DNA of 64,000 nucleotides from Actinomyces naeslundii (GCF_001956585.1 NZ_MSRR01000007.1:92367-156366), one strand, 5' to 3'; positions 1-9,639 are shown, numbered from the stretch's first letter. Notes: generated by a model from the letters alone, not told the origin. Translations and numbers: made by a program.

Positions 1-1
1 C

Positions 2-1471
2 GGCAATGTCCGCCACCTGGCGATGAACCCAGCCTCGGGGCGCAAGCTCCTGGGAGCCGGAGAGCTGCTCCTGCCGGGCGAGGTCTTACTGGCCCCCGGT
101 CAGACCTACACCTCTCCGTGGACGGTCTTCTCCTGGGGCGAGGGACTGGACGCCCTGGCCCACCGCAGCCACGCCTGGCTGCGCTCGCACCCGGCTCACC
201 CCGACCGCCCCCGCCCAGTGCTGCTCAACACCTGGGAGGCCGTCTACTTCGACCACGACCTGGACAAGCTCAAGGCCCTGGCCGACGCCGCGGCCCAGGT
301 CGGCATCGAGCGCTACGTCCTGGACGACGGCTGGTTCGGCTCCCGCCGCGACGACACCTCGGGACTGGGCGACTGGCAGGTCTCCCCCGAGGCCTGGCCG
401 GACGGTCTGGAGCCGCTCGTGGAGCACGTCCACGCCCTGGGCATGGAGTTCGGCCTGTGGTTCGAGCCGGAGATGATCAACGTCGACTCCGAGCTGGCCC
501 GCGCCCACCCGGACTGGATCCTGTCCGACGGCACCGGCGGAGCTCCCGAGCACCGCCACCAGCGGGTCCTGGACCTGACCGCCCCCGGTGCCTGGGACTA
601 CCTGTTCGAGGCCATCTCCACCCTCGTGGAGCGCCTCGACATCGCCTACCTCAAGTGGGACCACAACTCCCCCCTGCTGGCCGCAGGGCATGAGGTCGCC
701 AACCCCACCGCGGGACGCCAGGGGGCGGCCGCCGTCCACGACCAGACCCTGGCCGTCTACCGACTCCTGGACGCGCTCCACGAGCGCTTCCCCGACCTGG
801 AGATCGAGTCCTGCGCCGGCGGCGGCGGCCGCATCGACCTGGGGATCATGGAGCGCACCCAGCGGGTGTGGGCATCGGACTGCATCGATGCCCACGACCG
901 CCAGAACATTCAGCGCGGCACCACGCTGCTGCTTCCTCCCGAGCTGGTGGGGACCCACGTCGGCTCGGGGCGGGCCCACACCACTCTGCGCGACCTCGAC
1001 CTCGACTTCCGGGCCGGGACCTCCCTGTGGGGCCACATGGGCGTGGAGTGGGATCTCACCGAGGCCGACGACGCAACCCGCGAGCGCCTGGCCTCCATCA
1101 TCGCGCTGCACAAGGAGCTGCGCGGTCTGCTGCACTCGGGGGTGACGGTCCACGCGGACCTGCCCGACGACGATGTGCTGCGCATCGAGGGCGTCGTCGC
1201 CCCTGACGGCTCCGACGCCCTGTTCGAGATCGCCTCGCTGGGTCAGCTCCTGGCCTGGCCCACGGCGCCGCGCCCGCTGCCCGGTCTGGACCCCTCGCGC
1301 CGCTACCACGTGGGTCTGGCGGCACCGGCTTACCCCGAGCTGAGCCTCGCGGCGAGCTGGATGGCCGAGGGCGTGACCCTGCCGGGCTCCTACCTGACCA
1401 CCACGGGTCTGGCACTGCCGGTGCTGCACCCCGACCACCTCGTCCTGCTGCGCGTGAGCGCCGTCGACTGA
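2..1471 (+). CDS. Alpha-galactosidase, GH36 family, 5' end cut by the window edge
   Basis: Hydrolyses terminal alpha-1,6-galactose from melibiose/raffinose-type sugars. The reading frame is open to the window edge; the first ATG (23) is internal, so about 489 C-terminal residues are seen of the usual ~700-730. The N-terminal beta-supersandwich is mostly missing. The catalytic barrel is clear: LDDGWFG, FGLWFEPEM, then LKWDHN with the nucleophile Asp codon at 659-661, the SCAGGGGRID segment, and WASDCIDAHDR at 869-901 carrying the acid/base Asp. A beta-sandwich tail follows. A sugar ABC importer starts 113 bases downstream on the same strand, which supports intracellular breakdown of imported alpha-galactosides. 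The family is certain; the exact substrate is inferred. Confidence 0.93.
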   Translation, partial: GNVRHLAMNPASGRKLLGAGELLLPGEVLLAPGQTYTSPWTVFSWGEGLDALAHRSHAWLRSHPAHPDRPRPVLLNTWEAVYFDHDLDKLKALADAAAQVGIERYVLDDGWFGSRRDDTSGLGDWQVSPEAWPDGLEPLVEHVHALGMEFGLWFEPEMINVDSELARAHPDWILSDGTGGAPEHRHQRVLDLTAPGAWDYLFEAISTLVERLDIAYLKWDHNSPLLAAGHEVANPTAGRQGAAAVHDQTLAVYRLLDALHERFPDLEIESCAGGGGRIDLGIMERTQRVWASDCIDAHDRQNIQRGTTLLLPPELVGTHVGSGRAHTTLRDLDLDFRAGTSLWGHMGVEWDLTEADDATRERLASIIALHKELRGLLHSGVTVHADLPDDDVLRIEGVVAPDGSDALFEIASLGQLLAWPTAPRPLPGLDPSRRYHVGLAAPAYPELSLAASWMAEGVTLPGSYLTTTGLALPVLHPDHLVLLRVSAVD

Positions 1472-1584
1472 CGGCTCGGCGATCCTCCGAGTCGCTGATC
1501 CGCCCTCCCTTCTTCTGCCCGTTCCTGCCCCCACCCATCCGTTTTCGACCCGTTTTCCCACATCACCGTCGATTTGGAGACCCG

Positions 1585-2496
1585 ATGTCAACTTTGACCC
1601 TAGTCGAGCAACCATCTCGTCGGCAGCGCAAGCCACGCTCCGACCTCAAGCTCGGCCTCGCCTTCATCCTCCCGGCGACGATCGGCCTCGTCGCCTTCTA
1701 CATCTGGCCCCTCATCCGAGGCATCTGGCTGTCCTTCACCGAGTACAACCTCCTGACCCCCGAGGAGTTCACCGGCCTGGACAACTACAAGCGCATGGTC
1801 CAGGACGACACCTTCTGGAACGCCGTCGTCGTCACCGTGGAGTACGTGGTCATCAACATCGGTCTGCAGACGATCCTGGCGCTCCTCATTGCCGTCCTCA
1901 TGCAGCGCCTGACCCAGTCCACCTTCGTGCGATCCATCGTGCTGACGCCCTACCTCGTCTCCAACGTGGTCGCCGCCATGCTGTGGCTGTGGATCCTGGA
2001 CAACACGCTGGGCATCACCAACCAGCTCCTGGAGTCCCTGACGGGCTCTGCCGTCGACTTCTTCTCCTCGTCGATGGCCATCCCCACCATCGCCATCATC
2101 AACGTGTGGCGGCACGTGGGCTACACGGCCCTGCTCATCTTCGCGGGCCTGCAGTCGATCCCGAACACGGTCTACGAGGCCGGCAAGATGGACGGCGCCA
2201 GCGAGTGGCGGATGTTCTGGAGGATCACCGTCCCGCTGCTGCGTCCCATCCTGGCGCTGGTACTCATCATGACGATGATCGGCTCCTTCCAGGTCTTCGA
2301 CACCGTCTCGGTGGCCACCCAGGGCGGCCCCGTCAACGCCACCCGCGTGCTGCAGTACTACATCTACGACATGGCCTTCGGGCGATTCCAGTTCGGATAC
2401 GCCTCCGCCATGGCGGTGGGGCTGCTGCTCGTCCTGGCGGCGATCACGATCCTGCAGTACCACATGACCCGTGCGGGCGAGACGGACCTGGACTGA
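1585..2496 (+). CDS. ABC sugar transporter permease, MsmF/UgpA type
   Basis: One of two membrane subunits of a carbohydrate importer (CUT1 type). It has 303 residues and six predicted membrane segments, the first around residues 29-50 (LAFILPATIGLVAFYIWPL). The cytoplasmic EAA loop that contacts the ATPase is present: EAGKMDGASEWRMFWRITVP. The start is set by a GGAG box 6 bases ahead of the ATG. The next permease begins 12 bases after its stop, and a binding protein follows, so the three form one operon with the upstream alpha-galactosidase. No ATPase is encoded here; a shared MsmK-type ATPase elsewhere is the usual arrangement (inference). Confidence 0.93.
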   Translation: MSTLTLVEQPSRRQRKPRSDLKLGLAFILPATIGLVAFYIWPLIRGIWLSFTEYNLLTPEEFTGLDNYKRMVQDDTFWNAVVVTVEYVVINIGLQTILALLIAVLMQRLTQSTFVRSIVLTPYLVSNVVAAMLWLWILDNTLGITNQLLESLTGSAVDFFSSSMAIPTIAIINVWRHVGYTALLIFAGLQSIPNTVYEAGKMDGASEWRMFWRITVPLLRPILALVLIMTMIGSFQVFDTVSVATQGGPVNATRVLQYYIYDMAFGRFQFGYASAMAVGLLLVLAAITILQYHMTRAGETDLD

Positions 2497-2508
2497 GGAG
2501 GACCACCC

Positions 2509-3462
2509 ATGACAACGACAACCGCATCCGTGTCCTCCGCAAAATCCCCCAAGGCAGCCGCTGCGGCGTCCGCCGAGGCCCCCGGCCGCCGGCTCACCGT
2601 CGGCAAGGCCCTGGCCTGGGCGGCGATGATCCTCATCATGCTGTTCACGCTCCTGCCCTTCTACTGGGTCCTGCGTACAGCGCTGTCCTCCAACGCGGGC
2701 ATCACGGCCCACCCCACCAGCCTGCTGCCGGTGGACATCAACCTGCGCGGCTTCGCCCGCGTCTTCGGCATGCAGTCCACCGAGGATGCCCTGGCCGACG
2801 GCGGCAGCGGCGCAGCCATCAACTTCTGGCTCTACCTGCGCAACTCGGTCATCATCTCCACACTGGTCACCGTCGGGCAGGTCTTCTTCTCGGCGATGGC
2901 CGCCTACTCCTTCTCCCGCCTGCGCTGGAAGGGACGCGACACGGTCTTCGCCGTGTTCCTGGGCGCTCTCATGGTCCCCTCGATCTTCACGCTCCTGCCC
3001 AACTTCGTGCTGGTCAAGCAGCTCCATCTCATCGACACCTTCCTCGGGGTGGCGCTGCCGACCATGTTCATGACGCCCTTCGCGGTGTTCTTCCTCAAGC
3101 AGTTCTTCATGAACATCCCGCGCGAGCTGGAGGAGGCCGCACTGCTCGACGGCGCCTCGAAGATCCGGGTGTTCTTCACCCTCATCCTGCCCATGGCCAA
3201 GGCCCCGATCTCGACGCTGGCGATCCTGACCTACATCACGGCCTGGAACGACTACTTCTGGCCCCTGCTGGTCTCCTACACGGACTCCTCGCGGGTGCTC
3301 ACGGTGGCCCTGGCGGTCTTCCGCTCCCAGGCCCCGCAGACCGGCCCCGACTGGGCCGGGCTCATGGCCGCCACGCTCGTGGCCGCCCTCCCGATGCTCC
3401 TGCTGTTCATGGCCTTCGCCCGGCGCATCGTCAACTCCATCGGCTTTACCGGAATCAAGTGA
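2509..3462 (+). CDS. ABC sugar transporter permease, MsmG/MalG type
   Basis: Second membrane subunit of the importer, 317 residues. A 35-residue Ala/Ser/Lys-rich cytoplasmic N-terminus precedes six membrane segments, the first around residues 37-58. The EAA loop reads ELEEAALLDGASKIRVFFTL. A strong GAGGAGG-like ribosome site sits just ahead of the ATG. The C-terminus (RRIVNSIGFTGIK) is typical of MalG-like permeases. It is flanked by its partner permease (12-base gap) and by the binding protein (8-base gap), as expected for a heterodimeric CUT1 importer of oligosaccharides. Confidence 0.93.
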   Translation: MTTTTASVSSAKSPKAAAAASAEAPGRRLTVGKALAWAAMILIMLFTLLPFYWVLRTALSSNAGITAHPTSLLPVDINLRGFARVFGMQSTEDALADGGSGAAINFWLYLRNSVIISTLVTVGQVFFSAMAAYSFSRLRWKGRDTVFAVFLGALMVPSIFTLLPNFVLVKQLHLIDTFLGVALPTMFMTPFAVFFLKQFFMNIPRELEEAALLDGASKIRVFFTLILPMAKAPISTLAILTYITAWNDYFWPLLVSYTDSSRVLTVALAVFRSQAPQTGPDWAGLMAATLVAALPMLLLFMAFARRIVNSIGFTGIK

Positions 3463-3470
3463 GGCATCAG

Positions 3471-4865
3471 ATGACGACTCAACCGATCAGCCCTCTTCGC
3501 TCCTCACTGTCGCGCCGCAGTCTCCTGTGCGGCCTGGCCTCGGGCGCGGCCGCCCTGACCCTGGCCGCCTGCTCCGGCGGCTCCAGGAAGTCGGGACCCG
3601 GCGCCGTGGAGTACTGGATGTGGGACGCCAGCCAGCTGCCCGCCTACGAGGCCTGCGCCAAGGCCTTCGAGGCCAAGACCGGCATCAAGGTCAATATCAC
3701 CCAGATCGCCTGGGGCGACTACTGGACCAAGCTGACAGCCGGTTTCATCGCCGGGACCGGACCGGACGCCTTCACCGACCACATCTCCAAGTTCGCCCAG
3801 TTCGTGGATCTGGAGGTCCTGGTCCCGCTGGAGAAGCAGGCCGCTTGGGCCGGTGTCGACGAGTCCGCCTTCCAGGAGGGCCTCATCGACCTGTGGAAGG
3901 GGGAGGACGGCCACCAGTACGGCTGCCCCAAGGACTGGGACACCGTGGCGGTCTTCTACAACCGGGACATGCTCACCCAGGCGGGCCTGACCGATGCCGA
4001 TCTGGCCGGCTGGTCCTGGAACCCCACCGACGGCGGAACCTTTGAGAAGATCCTCGCCCGCCTGACCGTGGACAAGAACGGCGTGCGCGGTGACGAGCCC
4101 GGCTTCGACAAGAACCGGGTGGCCGTCTACGGCCTGGGCATCCAGGATGCTGGCACCGGGGACGGCCAGACCCAGTGGAGTCCCTTCACCGGCTCGGCCG
4201 GCGACTGGTTCTACACGAACAAGGAGACGTGGGGGAACCACTACCGCTACGACGAGAAGGTCTTCCAGGACGCCATGGACTGGTACTTCGGCCTGGTGGA
4301 CAAGGGTTATATGCCTCCTCGTGGCGCCTTCTCCTCCACGACCAGCACCGATGTCCAACTCGGCAGCGGCAAGGTCGCCATGTGCTTCAACGGCTCGTGG
4401 ATGTTCAGCACCTACGCCAAGCTCGACGTCAAGGTCGGGATCGCGGCCAATCCTGTGGGCCCCAGCGGCAAGTCGGCCTCCCTGTACAACGGGCTGGGCG
4501 ACTCGATCTCCAAGCAGTCGGCCAACATCGACAATGCCTCCAAGTGGGTGGCCTTCCTGGGAACCGCCGAGGCGCAGGACATCGTGGCCTCTCACGGAAT
4601 CGTCTTCCCGGCGATCGCCTCCTCCACTGACAAGGCAGTGAAGGTCTTCGAGGAAACTGGCCTGCCCACCAAGCCCTTCACCCAGCACCTGGAGGACAAG
4701 TCCACCTTCTTCTTCCCACTGACCTACTTCGGCGCGGACGTGGCCGCCATCATGAAGCCCGCGACGGACGACCTGTGGGCGAACCGGGTGCCCGCCTCGA
4801 CACTGACGAAGTACAACGAGCAGGTCAACCTCCTGTTCGAGACCTCCAAGCACGAGAAGGGTTAA
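3471..4865 (+). CDS. ABC transporter sugar-binding lipoprotein, MsmE type
   Basis: Extracellular solute-binding protein, 464 residues, that delivers the sugar to the two upstream permeases. The ATG at 3471 is chosen because it lies 8 bases after the permease stop and opens directly into a signal peptide. That peptide has a twin-arginine-like start (SRRSLL), a hydrophobic core and a lipobox LAAC, with the lipidated Cys near residue 28. The mature part has the family 1 solute-binding pattern (YWMWDASQLPAYEACAKAFE, FNGSWMF). The same frame stays open far upstream through the permease genes, but that part is only a shadow. Having the binding protein last in the operon is less common than first. 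Alpha-galactoside specificity is inferred from context. Confidence 0.92.
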   Translation: MTTQPISPLRSSLSRRSLLCGLASGAAALTLAACSGGSRKSGPGAVEYWMWDASQLPAYEACAKAFEAKTGIKVNITQIAWGDYWTKLTAGFIAGTGPDAFTDHISKFAQFVDLEVLVPLEKQAAWAGVDESAFQEGLIDLWKGEDGHQYGCPKDWDTVAVFYNRDMLTQAGLTDADLAGWSWNPTDGGTFEKILARLTVDKNGVRGDEPGFDKNRVAVYGLGIQDAGTGDGQTQWSPFTGSAGDWFYTNKETWGNHYRYDEKVFQDAMDWYFGLVDKGYMPPRGAFSSTTSTDVQLGSGKVAMCFNGSWMFSTYAKLDVKVGIAANPVGPSGKSASLYNGLGDSISKQSANIDNASKWVAFLGTAEAQDIVASHGIVFPAIASSTDKAVKVFEETGLPTKPFTQHLEDKSTFFFPLTYFGADVAAIMKPATDDLWANRVPASTLTKYNEQVNLLFETSKHEKG

Positions 4866-4892
4866 CAGCACGGTTGCTTCTGACCAACCGGA

Positions 4893-4923
4893 GGCCGGGT
4901 CCGGCATATCGCCGGGCCCGGCC
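4893..4923. terminator. Bidirectional hairpin terminator between convergent genes
   Basis: A 13-base stem (4893-4905 with 4911-4923) has one G-T pair and a 5-base loop (atatc). It fills the short gap between the stop of the sugar-binding protein (plus) and the stop of fhs (minus). There is no clear T run, which is common in high-GC actinobacteria. Confidence 0.75.
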
Positions 4924-4931
4924 CGCGACCG

Positions 4932-6664
4932 TCATCGCAGCCCCACGATCTCCCCGGTGTCGGCGTCGACGTCGACGCGCTCGGCCGCGGGACGGCTCGA
5001 CAGGCCCGGCATGGTCGACAGGCTGCCGCAGATCACGCAGACGTAACCCGCCCCGGCGGCCAGGCGCACCTCGCGCACCGGCAGACGCCACCCGGTGGGG
5101 ACACCCTTGAGGCCGGGCTCAGCGGACAGGGAAAGCGGGGTCTTGGCGACAATGACTGGCAGGCCCCCGAAACCGCCGCGCTCATAGTCGTCCAGCAACC
5201 TGCTCGCGGCAGAGGTGTAGTCCACACCGTCGGCTCCGTAGAGAGCCGCCACTTTGGAGATCTTGGTGCGCAGGTCATCCTCAGGCTCGTAGACGGGGCG
5301 GATGGAGACCGCATCGCCGGTCTCCCGGCAGGCCTCGACGACGGCGCTCGCCAGGTCGAGGCAGCCCTCACCTCCTCGAGTCACGGGGTGGCAGACGGCC
5401 ACCCGGGCACCGGCCTCGCGGGCGATGCTCCTCACTTCCTCGACCTCGCTGTCATGGTCGGTGGGGAAGACATTGATGGCCACGACCGGAGTGATGCCGA
5501 AGCCCCGCACGATCTGAAGGTGCTTGAGCAGGTTGGCCGCGCCGGTGCGTACGTCCTCGACCTTCTCCTGGAGCATCTCCTCGGGCAGGTCCTTGCCGCT
5601 GACGAGGCGGTAGCGGCCGGAGTGGGCCTTGAGCGCCCTGATGGTGACCACGACGACGGCGGCACTCGGGTGCATCCCGGAGACGGCGCACTTGAGGTCC
5701 ACGAAGCGCTCCAGACCCATGTCGGATCCGAAGCCGGCCTCGGTGAGGATGTAGCCGCCATCCCTGGCTCCTGCTGCAGCGACGCGGTCGGCGATGACCG
5801 AGGAGCATCCGGTGGCGATATTGCCGAAGGGGCCGGTGTGAACCAGGACGGGGGTGCCCTCACCGGTGCGCAGGAGGTTGGGCTCGAGCGCGTCGCGCAG
5901 GACGGCGCACATGGCACCGGCTGCCTTGAGGTCCTCGGCGCTGATCCACTCTCCGCCGCGGCTTCGGCCGATGACGATGCGCCCCAGGCGCTTGCGCAGG
6001 TCGGCCAGGTCCGTGGCCAGCGACATGATGACCATGAGCTCGCTGGCCGGGGTGATGTCGAAGGATGCCTGCCGGGTGACGCCATCGACCTTGGAGCCCA
6101 GGCCGGTGACGATATGGCGCAGGGCCCGGTCGTTGACGTCCAGGACCCGGGGCCAGGTGATGGTGCGCTCGTCGATGTCGAGCTCATTGCCGTGGTGCAG
6201 GTGGTTGTCGATCATCGCCGACAGGAGGTTGTGGGCGGCGGTGATGGCGTGGAAGTCGCCGGTCAGGTGCAGGTTCATCCGCTCGGCCGGCAGGATGCGG
6301 GCGCCCCCGGAGCCGCCGGCCCCGCCCTTGATGCCGAAGGTGGGTCCCATGGCCGACTGGCGCAGGGTGAGGACGGCCTGCTCTCCCAGACGAGTGAGCC
6401 CCTGAGCCAGTCCGATGGCCGTGGTGGTCTTGCCCTCCCCGAAAGGCGTCGGTGTGATCGCAGTGACGACGATGTAGCGGGCTTTGCCGGGACCATCCTG
6501 TGCCCGGCCCCCTCACCACAAGGAATCAGGGCGCGCAGATCGATCTTGGCCACGTCGTGACCATAGGGAACAACGTGCTCGGCAGCGATTCCCGCCGAGG
6601 CCGCCAACGCGCCAAGGTCAACCGGGGTCTGAGAGCCGTCAGTGGCCGCAATCGCCTGAGTCAT
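4932..6664 (-). pseudogene. fhs: Formate-tetrahydrofolate ligase, interrupted by a frameshift
   Basis: Makes 10-formyl-THF from formate, ATP and THF in one-carbon metabolism. The N-terminus (MTQAIAATDG, start ATG at 6664) and the remainder lie in different frames. The upstream frame runs as far as CGEGAGHR; the downstream frame then continues GKARYIVVTAITPTPFGEGK, with the ligase P-loop TPTPFGEGKTT, and goes on without interruption to 4932. The frames are joined if one G is added to the GGGGG run (plus-strand C run at about 6508-6513). That restores about 577 residues, near the family length of ~556. Everything else, including MGPTFGIKGG and FTGDFHAITAAHN-like segments, is intact. It could be a sequencing error, a phase-variable tract or a real recent loss. 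An ATG at 6350 could start only a fragment lacking the P-loop. Confidence 0.9.
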
Positions 6665-6730
6665 GGGGCAAGCCTAGTGGGCCGGCGAGAAAGCCTCAGT
6701 CCCTTGAGGACCTGGTGACGGGACCGCTTC

Positions 6731-7228
6731 TCAGTCCGGCTCCTCGGCGAAGGCCGCCTCAAGGGCACGCACAGCGGCTTCCCGGCTGTAGCCCTTGCGG
6801 CCCAGCATGGCCGCGGTGCGACGCCGGCGAATCTCCCAGGGCAGGTGGCGCGTGGCGGAAAGCTTCTTGCGAGCCAGCGCCAGGGCCGCCGTGTCCTCAT
6901 CATTGGAGTCGATCTGGTCGAGGGCTGCGGCGATGTCCCGATCCCCCAGCCCTTTGCGCCGCAGCTCCTCGGCGATGGCCCGCCTGGCCGCCCCCTTCTC
7001 CGCGAAGCGGGTGCGAGCCAGACGGGCTGCATAGGCGGCATCATCAATCACTCCAGCCGCCTCCAGGCGGTCCAGGACCTCGGCGGCCACGCGGGGGTCC
7101 ACCTCCTTGCGCCCGAGCAGGTCCGCCAAGGCCGCCCGCGGGGCGGCGCTGCGGTCAAGGCGGCGTAGAACGATCTCCCGCGCCGCCTCGACGGCCTGCG
7201 CGTGGGCATCAGGGGTGATCCAGGGCAT
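6731..7228 (-). CDS. recX: Regulatory protein RecX
   Basis: Modulates RecA by binding inside the nucleoprotein filament and limiting its activity. It has 165 residues and consists of helical repeats typical of RecX, for example VIDDAAYAARLARTRFAEKG and GLGDRDIAAALDQI. Its ATG shares one base with the recA stop codon (TGATG), so the two are translationally coupled in the order recA-recX, as in most actinobacteria. The protein is rich in Ala and Arg. It is almost certainly co-regulated with recA through the upstream SOS box. Confidence 0.93.
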   Translation of the reverse strand: MPWITPDAHAQAVEAAREIVLRRLDRSAAPRAALADLLGRKEVDPRVAAEVLDRLEAAGVIDDAAYAARLARTRFAEKGAARRAIAEELRRKGLGDRDIAAALDQIDSNDEDTAALALARKKLSATRHLPWEIRRRRTAAMLGRKGYSREAAVRALEAAFAEEPD

Positions 7229-8469
7229 CAGAACCCGCCGGCATCCTCACCGAAGATGGTGTCCGCATCCTCCGCCGCAGTCTCCTTGGCGGTCTTAGCG
7301 CTCTTGGACGCCTTGGTGGAGCCTGCGGCCTTCTTCCCGCGTCCACGGGCGGTCTTGACAGCACTCGTGGCAGCGGCATCAGCGCTCTCCACCGGGACGG
7401 CGGCTGCGGCCACGGCCGCCTCGGCTGCGGCGAGTTCCTCGGCCTCCCGGGCCTTGCGGCCGGGCTCGCCGATTCCCAGGGCAGCGAGGATCTTCTCCTC
7501 GATCTCAGCGGCCAGCTGCGGATTGTCCTTGAGGAAGTTGCGAGCGTTCTCCTTGCCCTGACCGAGCTGATCCTCCCCATAGGTGAACCAAGCCCCGGAC
7601 TTGCGCACCACGCCGTTGTCCACGCCCAGGTCCAGCAAGCTGCCCTCCCGGGAGATGCCCTGTCCGTAGAGGATGTCGAACTCGGCCTGCTTGAAGGGCG
7701 GCGCCATCTTGTTCTTGACAACCTTGACGCGGGTGCGGTTGCCCACGGGCTGGTCGCCGTCCTTGAGCCCGCCGATGCGGCGCACATCCAGGCGCACAGA
7801 GGCGTAGAACTTCAGGGCCTTCCCGCCGGTGGTGGTCTCCGGGTTGCCGAAGAACACACCGATCTTCTCGCGCAGCTGGTTGATGAAGATGGCAGTGGTG
7901 CCGGTGGAGGACAGGGCCCCGGTGATCTTGCGCAGCGCCTGACTCATGAGACGAGCCTGAAGGCCGACGTGGGAATCCCCCATCTCCCCCTCGATCTCAG
8001 CCTTGGGAACCAGGGCCGCCACGGAGTCGATGACGATGATGTCCAGGCCGCCCGAACGCACAAGCATGTCAGTGATCTCCAGGGCCTGTTCACCGGTATC
8101 CGGCTGGGAGACCAGAAGGTTGTCGATGTCGACGCCCAGAGCCTTGGCATAAACCGGGTCAAGGGCGTGCTCGGCATCGATGAAGGCGGCATTGCCGCCG
8201 GCCCGCTGCGCACTGGCCACAGCGTGCAGGGCAACAGTGGTCTTTCCGGAGGACTCCGGCCCGTAGACCTCGATGATGCGACCTCGCGGAAGCCCTCCGA
8301 CCCCCAGGGCCACATCAAGAGCAACAGAGCCCGTGGGGATGACGGACACCGGCGGACGGGTATCGTCCCCCAGACGCATGACGGAGCCCTTACCGAAGTT
8401 CTTGTCGATCTGGGCGAGGGCAGTGGCCAGGGCCTTGGAACGGTCCTGGGTCTGGCTGGCAGCAGGCAT
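7228..8469 (-). CDS. recA: Recombinase RecA
   Basis: Strand-exchange ATPase and co-protease for LexA. It has 413 residues, longer than E. coli RecA (353) because of a C-terminal tail of about 65 residues rich in Ala, Lys and Glu. The Walker A motif GPESSGKTT, the Walker B-type strand [11 protein letters not shown], and loop L2 ([20 protein letters not shown]) are intact, and no intein interrupts the gene. A GAGG box lies 9 bases ahead of the ATG. A perfect LexA-type palindrome sits about 180 bases upstream. recX is coupled at the 3' end. Confidence 0.98.
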   Translation of the reverse strand: MPAASQTQDRSKALATALAQIDKNFGKGSVMRLGDDTRPPVSVIPTGSVALDVALGVGGLPRGRIIEVYGPESSGKTTVALHAVASAQRAGGNAAFIDAEHALDPVYAKALGVDIDNLLVSQPDTGEQALEITDMLVRSGGLDIIVIDSVAALVPKAEIEGEMGDSHVGLQARLMSQALRKITGALSSTGTTAIFINQLREKIGVFFGNPETTTGGKALKFYASVRLDVRRIGGLKDGDQPVGNRTRVKVVKNKMAPPFKQAEFDILYGQGISREGSLLDLGVDNGVVRKSGAWFTYGEDQLGQGKENARNFLKDNPQLAAEIEEKILAALGIGEPGRKAREAEELAAAEAAVAAAAVPVESADAAATSAVKTARGRGKKAAGSTKASKSAKTAKETAAEDADTIFGEDAGGF

Positions 8470-8649
8470 TTGTTCTACCTCGGTTCTCGGGGCGGCTCAC
8501 AGCCGCGGCGGACATGACTGGTCACTTCGGCGAGGTCCCCTCTCCGGGGCTCACCAACGACGGTATGCCTGACCACTGACATCTATCTCCGCCCCTCATC
8601 AGCCCTGTGGACTTCAGGTGCGTCGCCGTCGTTCGTGGAGAACAGTACC

Positions 8650-8663
8650 CGAACACCTGTTCG
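8650..8663. promoter_or_regulatory. LexA (SOS) box upstream of recA
   Basis: The sequence CGAACACCTGTTCG matches the Gram-positive/actinobacterial SOS box CGAAC-N4-GTTCG exactly. It lies in the 246-base gap between the DUF3046 gene and recA, about 180 bases ahead of the recA ATG, implying a long recA leader or a second promoter. LexA repression of recA-recX is inferred from known biology of this motif. Confidence 0.85.
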
Positions 8664-8715
8664 ATCACGACATCATCGTCACGCGCGTGTCGACTGCACC
8701 ACCCCTCACCCCATC

Positions 8716-8934
8716 TCAGCGGCGAGGGTCGGAACGGAAGATCCACCGCTCGGCGTCCGAGCGCTCAGTCTCCTCGCACAGCAGGGCCCACACACGCTCC
8801 GGCGCTACGCCATCGTCGAGCGCCTGCACACAGGTCGCCTCCAACTCAGGAAGGACCAGGTCCTGCGCCAGCGACCGGCCGTAGGCCGAGCCGAAGACAG
8901 CCTCGACAGCGCCCCAGAACTCCGAGTGCTTCAC
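8716..8934 (-). CDS. DUF3046 family protein
   Basis: Small conserved actinobacterial protein of unknown function, 72 residues, nearly always found beside recA. The frame stays open to 8991, but family members begin just ahead of the HSEFW segment, so the GTG at 8934 (VKHSEFWGAV) is chosen; another GTG is adjacent at 8937. A GAGGGGGA ribosome site lies just upstream. The core pattern EFW-(x)n-FG-(x)n-LA-D-VL-ELE and the 'ALDDGVAPERVWALLCEE' helix match the family. It lies between the clgR-like gene and recA. Confidence 0.82.
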   Translation of the reverse strand: MKHSEFWGAVEAVFGSAYGRSLAQDLVLPELEATCVQALDDGVAPERVWALLCEETERSDAERWIFRSDPRR

Positions 8935-9067
8935 CACTCCCCCTCTTCTCAACAGACACCCCGGCGGCGGACCCACACAGCGTGGCCCCACCGCCGGGGA
9001 AGGTCAGCTCATCGGCCGCAGGTCGCAGACGCCACAGGGACGCCTCACCGAGGCCTGCAGCGGACGA

Positions 9068-9478
9068 TCACCTCAGGGCGATCCCCTGCTGACGCACAAG
9101 CTCATCGGGAACTGTGTCCGGAATCATGACGCCCTCGGTCAGGGCGATGCGGTCGGAGACCTCACGCAGCACCATGGACAGGGGCGCGTCGAGGGCCTGG
9201 CAGATGGAGGCCAGCAGCTCAGAGGACGCCTCCTTCTGACCGCGCTCCACCTCGGAGAGGTATCCCAGGGATACGCGGGCCTGTGAGGAGACCTCACGCA
9301 ACGTACGCCCCTGGTGCTGGCGGACGCCGCGCAGAACTTCTCCGATCTCGCGGCGCAGGACGACATTCTCTTGCTTCGGGGTGTCCACGGACACACCGTA
9401 CCCTGCCCCGGGTCCCTGGCGCATCGGCATCCGGTTGTTGATCGGGCGAGTGGTGCGGGGGTGAGTCGTGTTGTTCAT
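9068..9478 (-). CDS. clgR: XRE-family transcriptional regulator, ClgR type
   Basis: Helix-turn-helix regulator of the ClgR/Rv2745c group, which activates clp protease and stress genes in actinobacteria. It has 136 residues as called. The HTH covers residues ~45-100 ([24 protein letters not shown]). The start at 9478 adds about 30 residues compared with known ClgR proteins (~107), so an internal start near the VSVDTPKQE segment is possible. The C-terminal half ends with degron-like IALR, whereas some ClgR proteins end in hydrophobic residues recognised by Clp proteases (inference). Position between cinA and DUF3046-recA is the conserved actinobacterial order. Confidence 0.85.
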   Translation of the reverse strand: MNNTTHPRTTRPINNRMPMRQGPGAGYGVSVDTPKQENVVLRREIGEVLRGVRQHQGRTLREVSSQARVSLGYLSEVERGQKEASSELLASICQALDAPLSMVLREVSDRIALTEGVMIPDTVPDELVRQQGIALR

Positions 9479-9639
9479 CGTCTAGCACAACCATTCACGT
9501 CGTGGATTCATTCCCGCCACGCAATGCCAGTTCTCCGGCTCCGGTGGCGTTGTCCCCCACTCTACCGCCATTCCTGGAAGAAACCTGAAACGCGTCTTAG
9601 TCTACGGTCTGTACCTGCTCGGCACTCGGCAGACAACTC

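Noticed and set aside
86..1636. Very long open frame antisense to the alpha-galactosidase
   Set aside because: High-GC shadow. Its protein is Gly/Val/Gln-rich without motifs, and the opposite strand encodes a clear GH36 enzyme. The same holds for many long frames opposite msmF/G, ftsK, rnj and the AgcS genes.
1983..3470. In-frame upstream extension of the sugar-binding protein
   Set aside because: It overlaps both permeases in another frame and is His/Arg-rich. The signal peptide begins at 3471 with the expected spacing after the permease stop.
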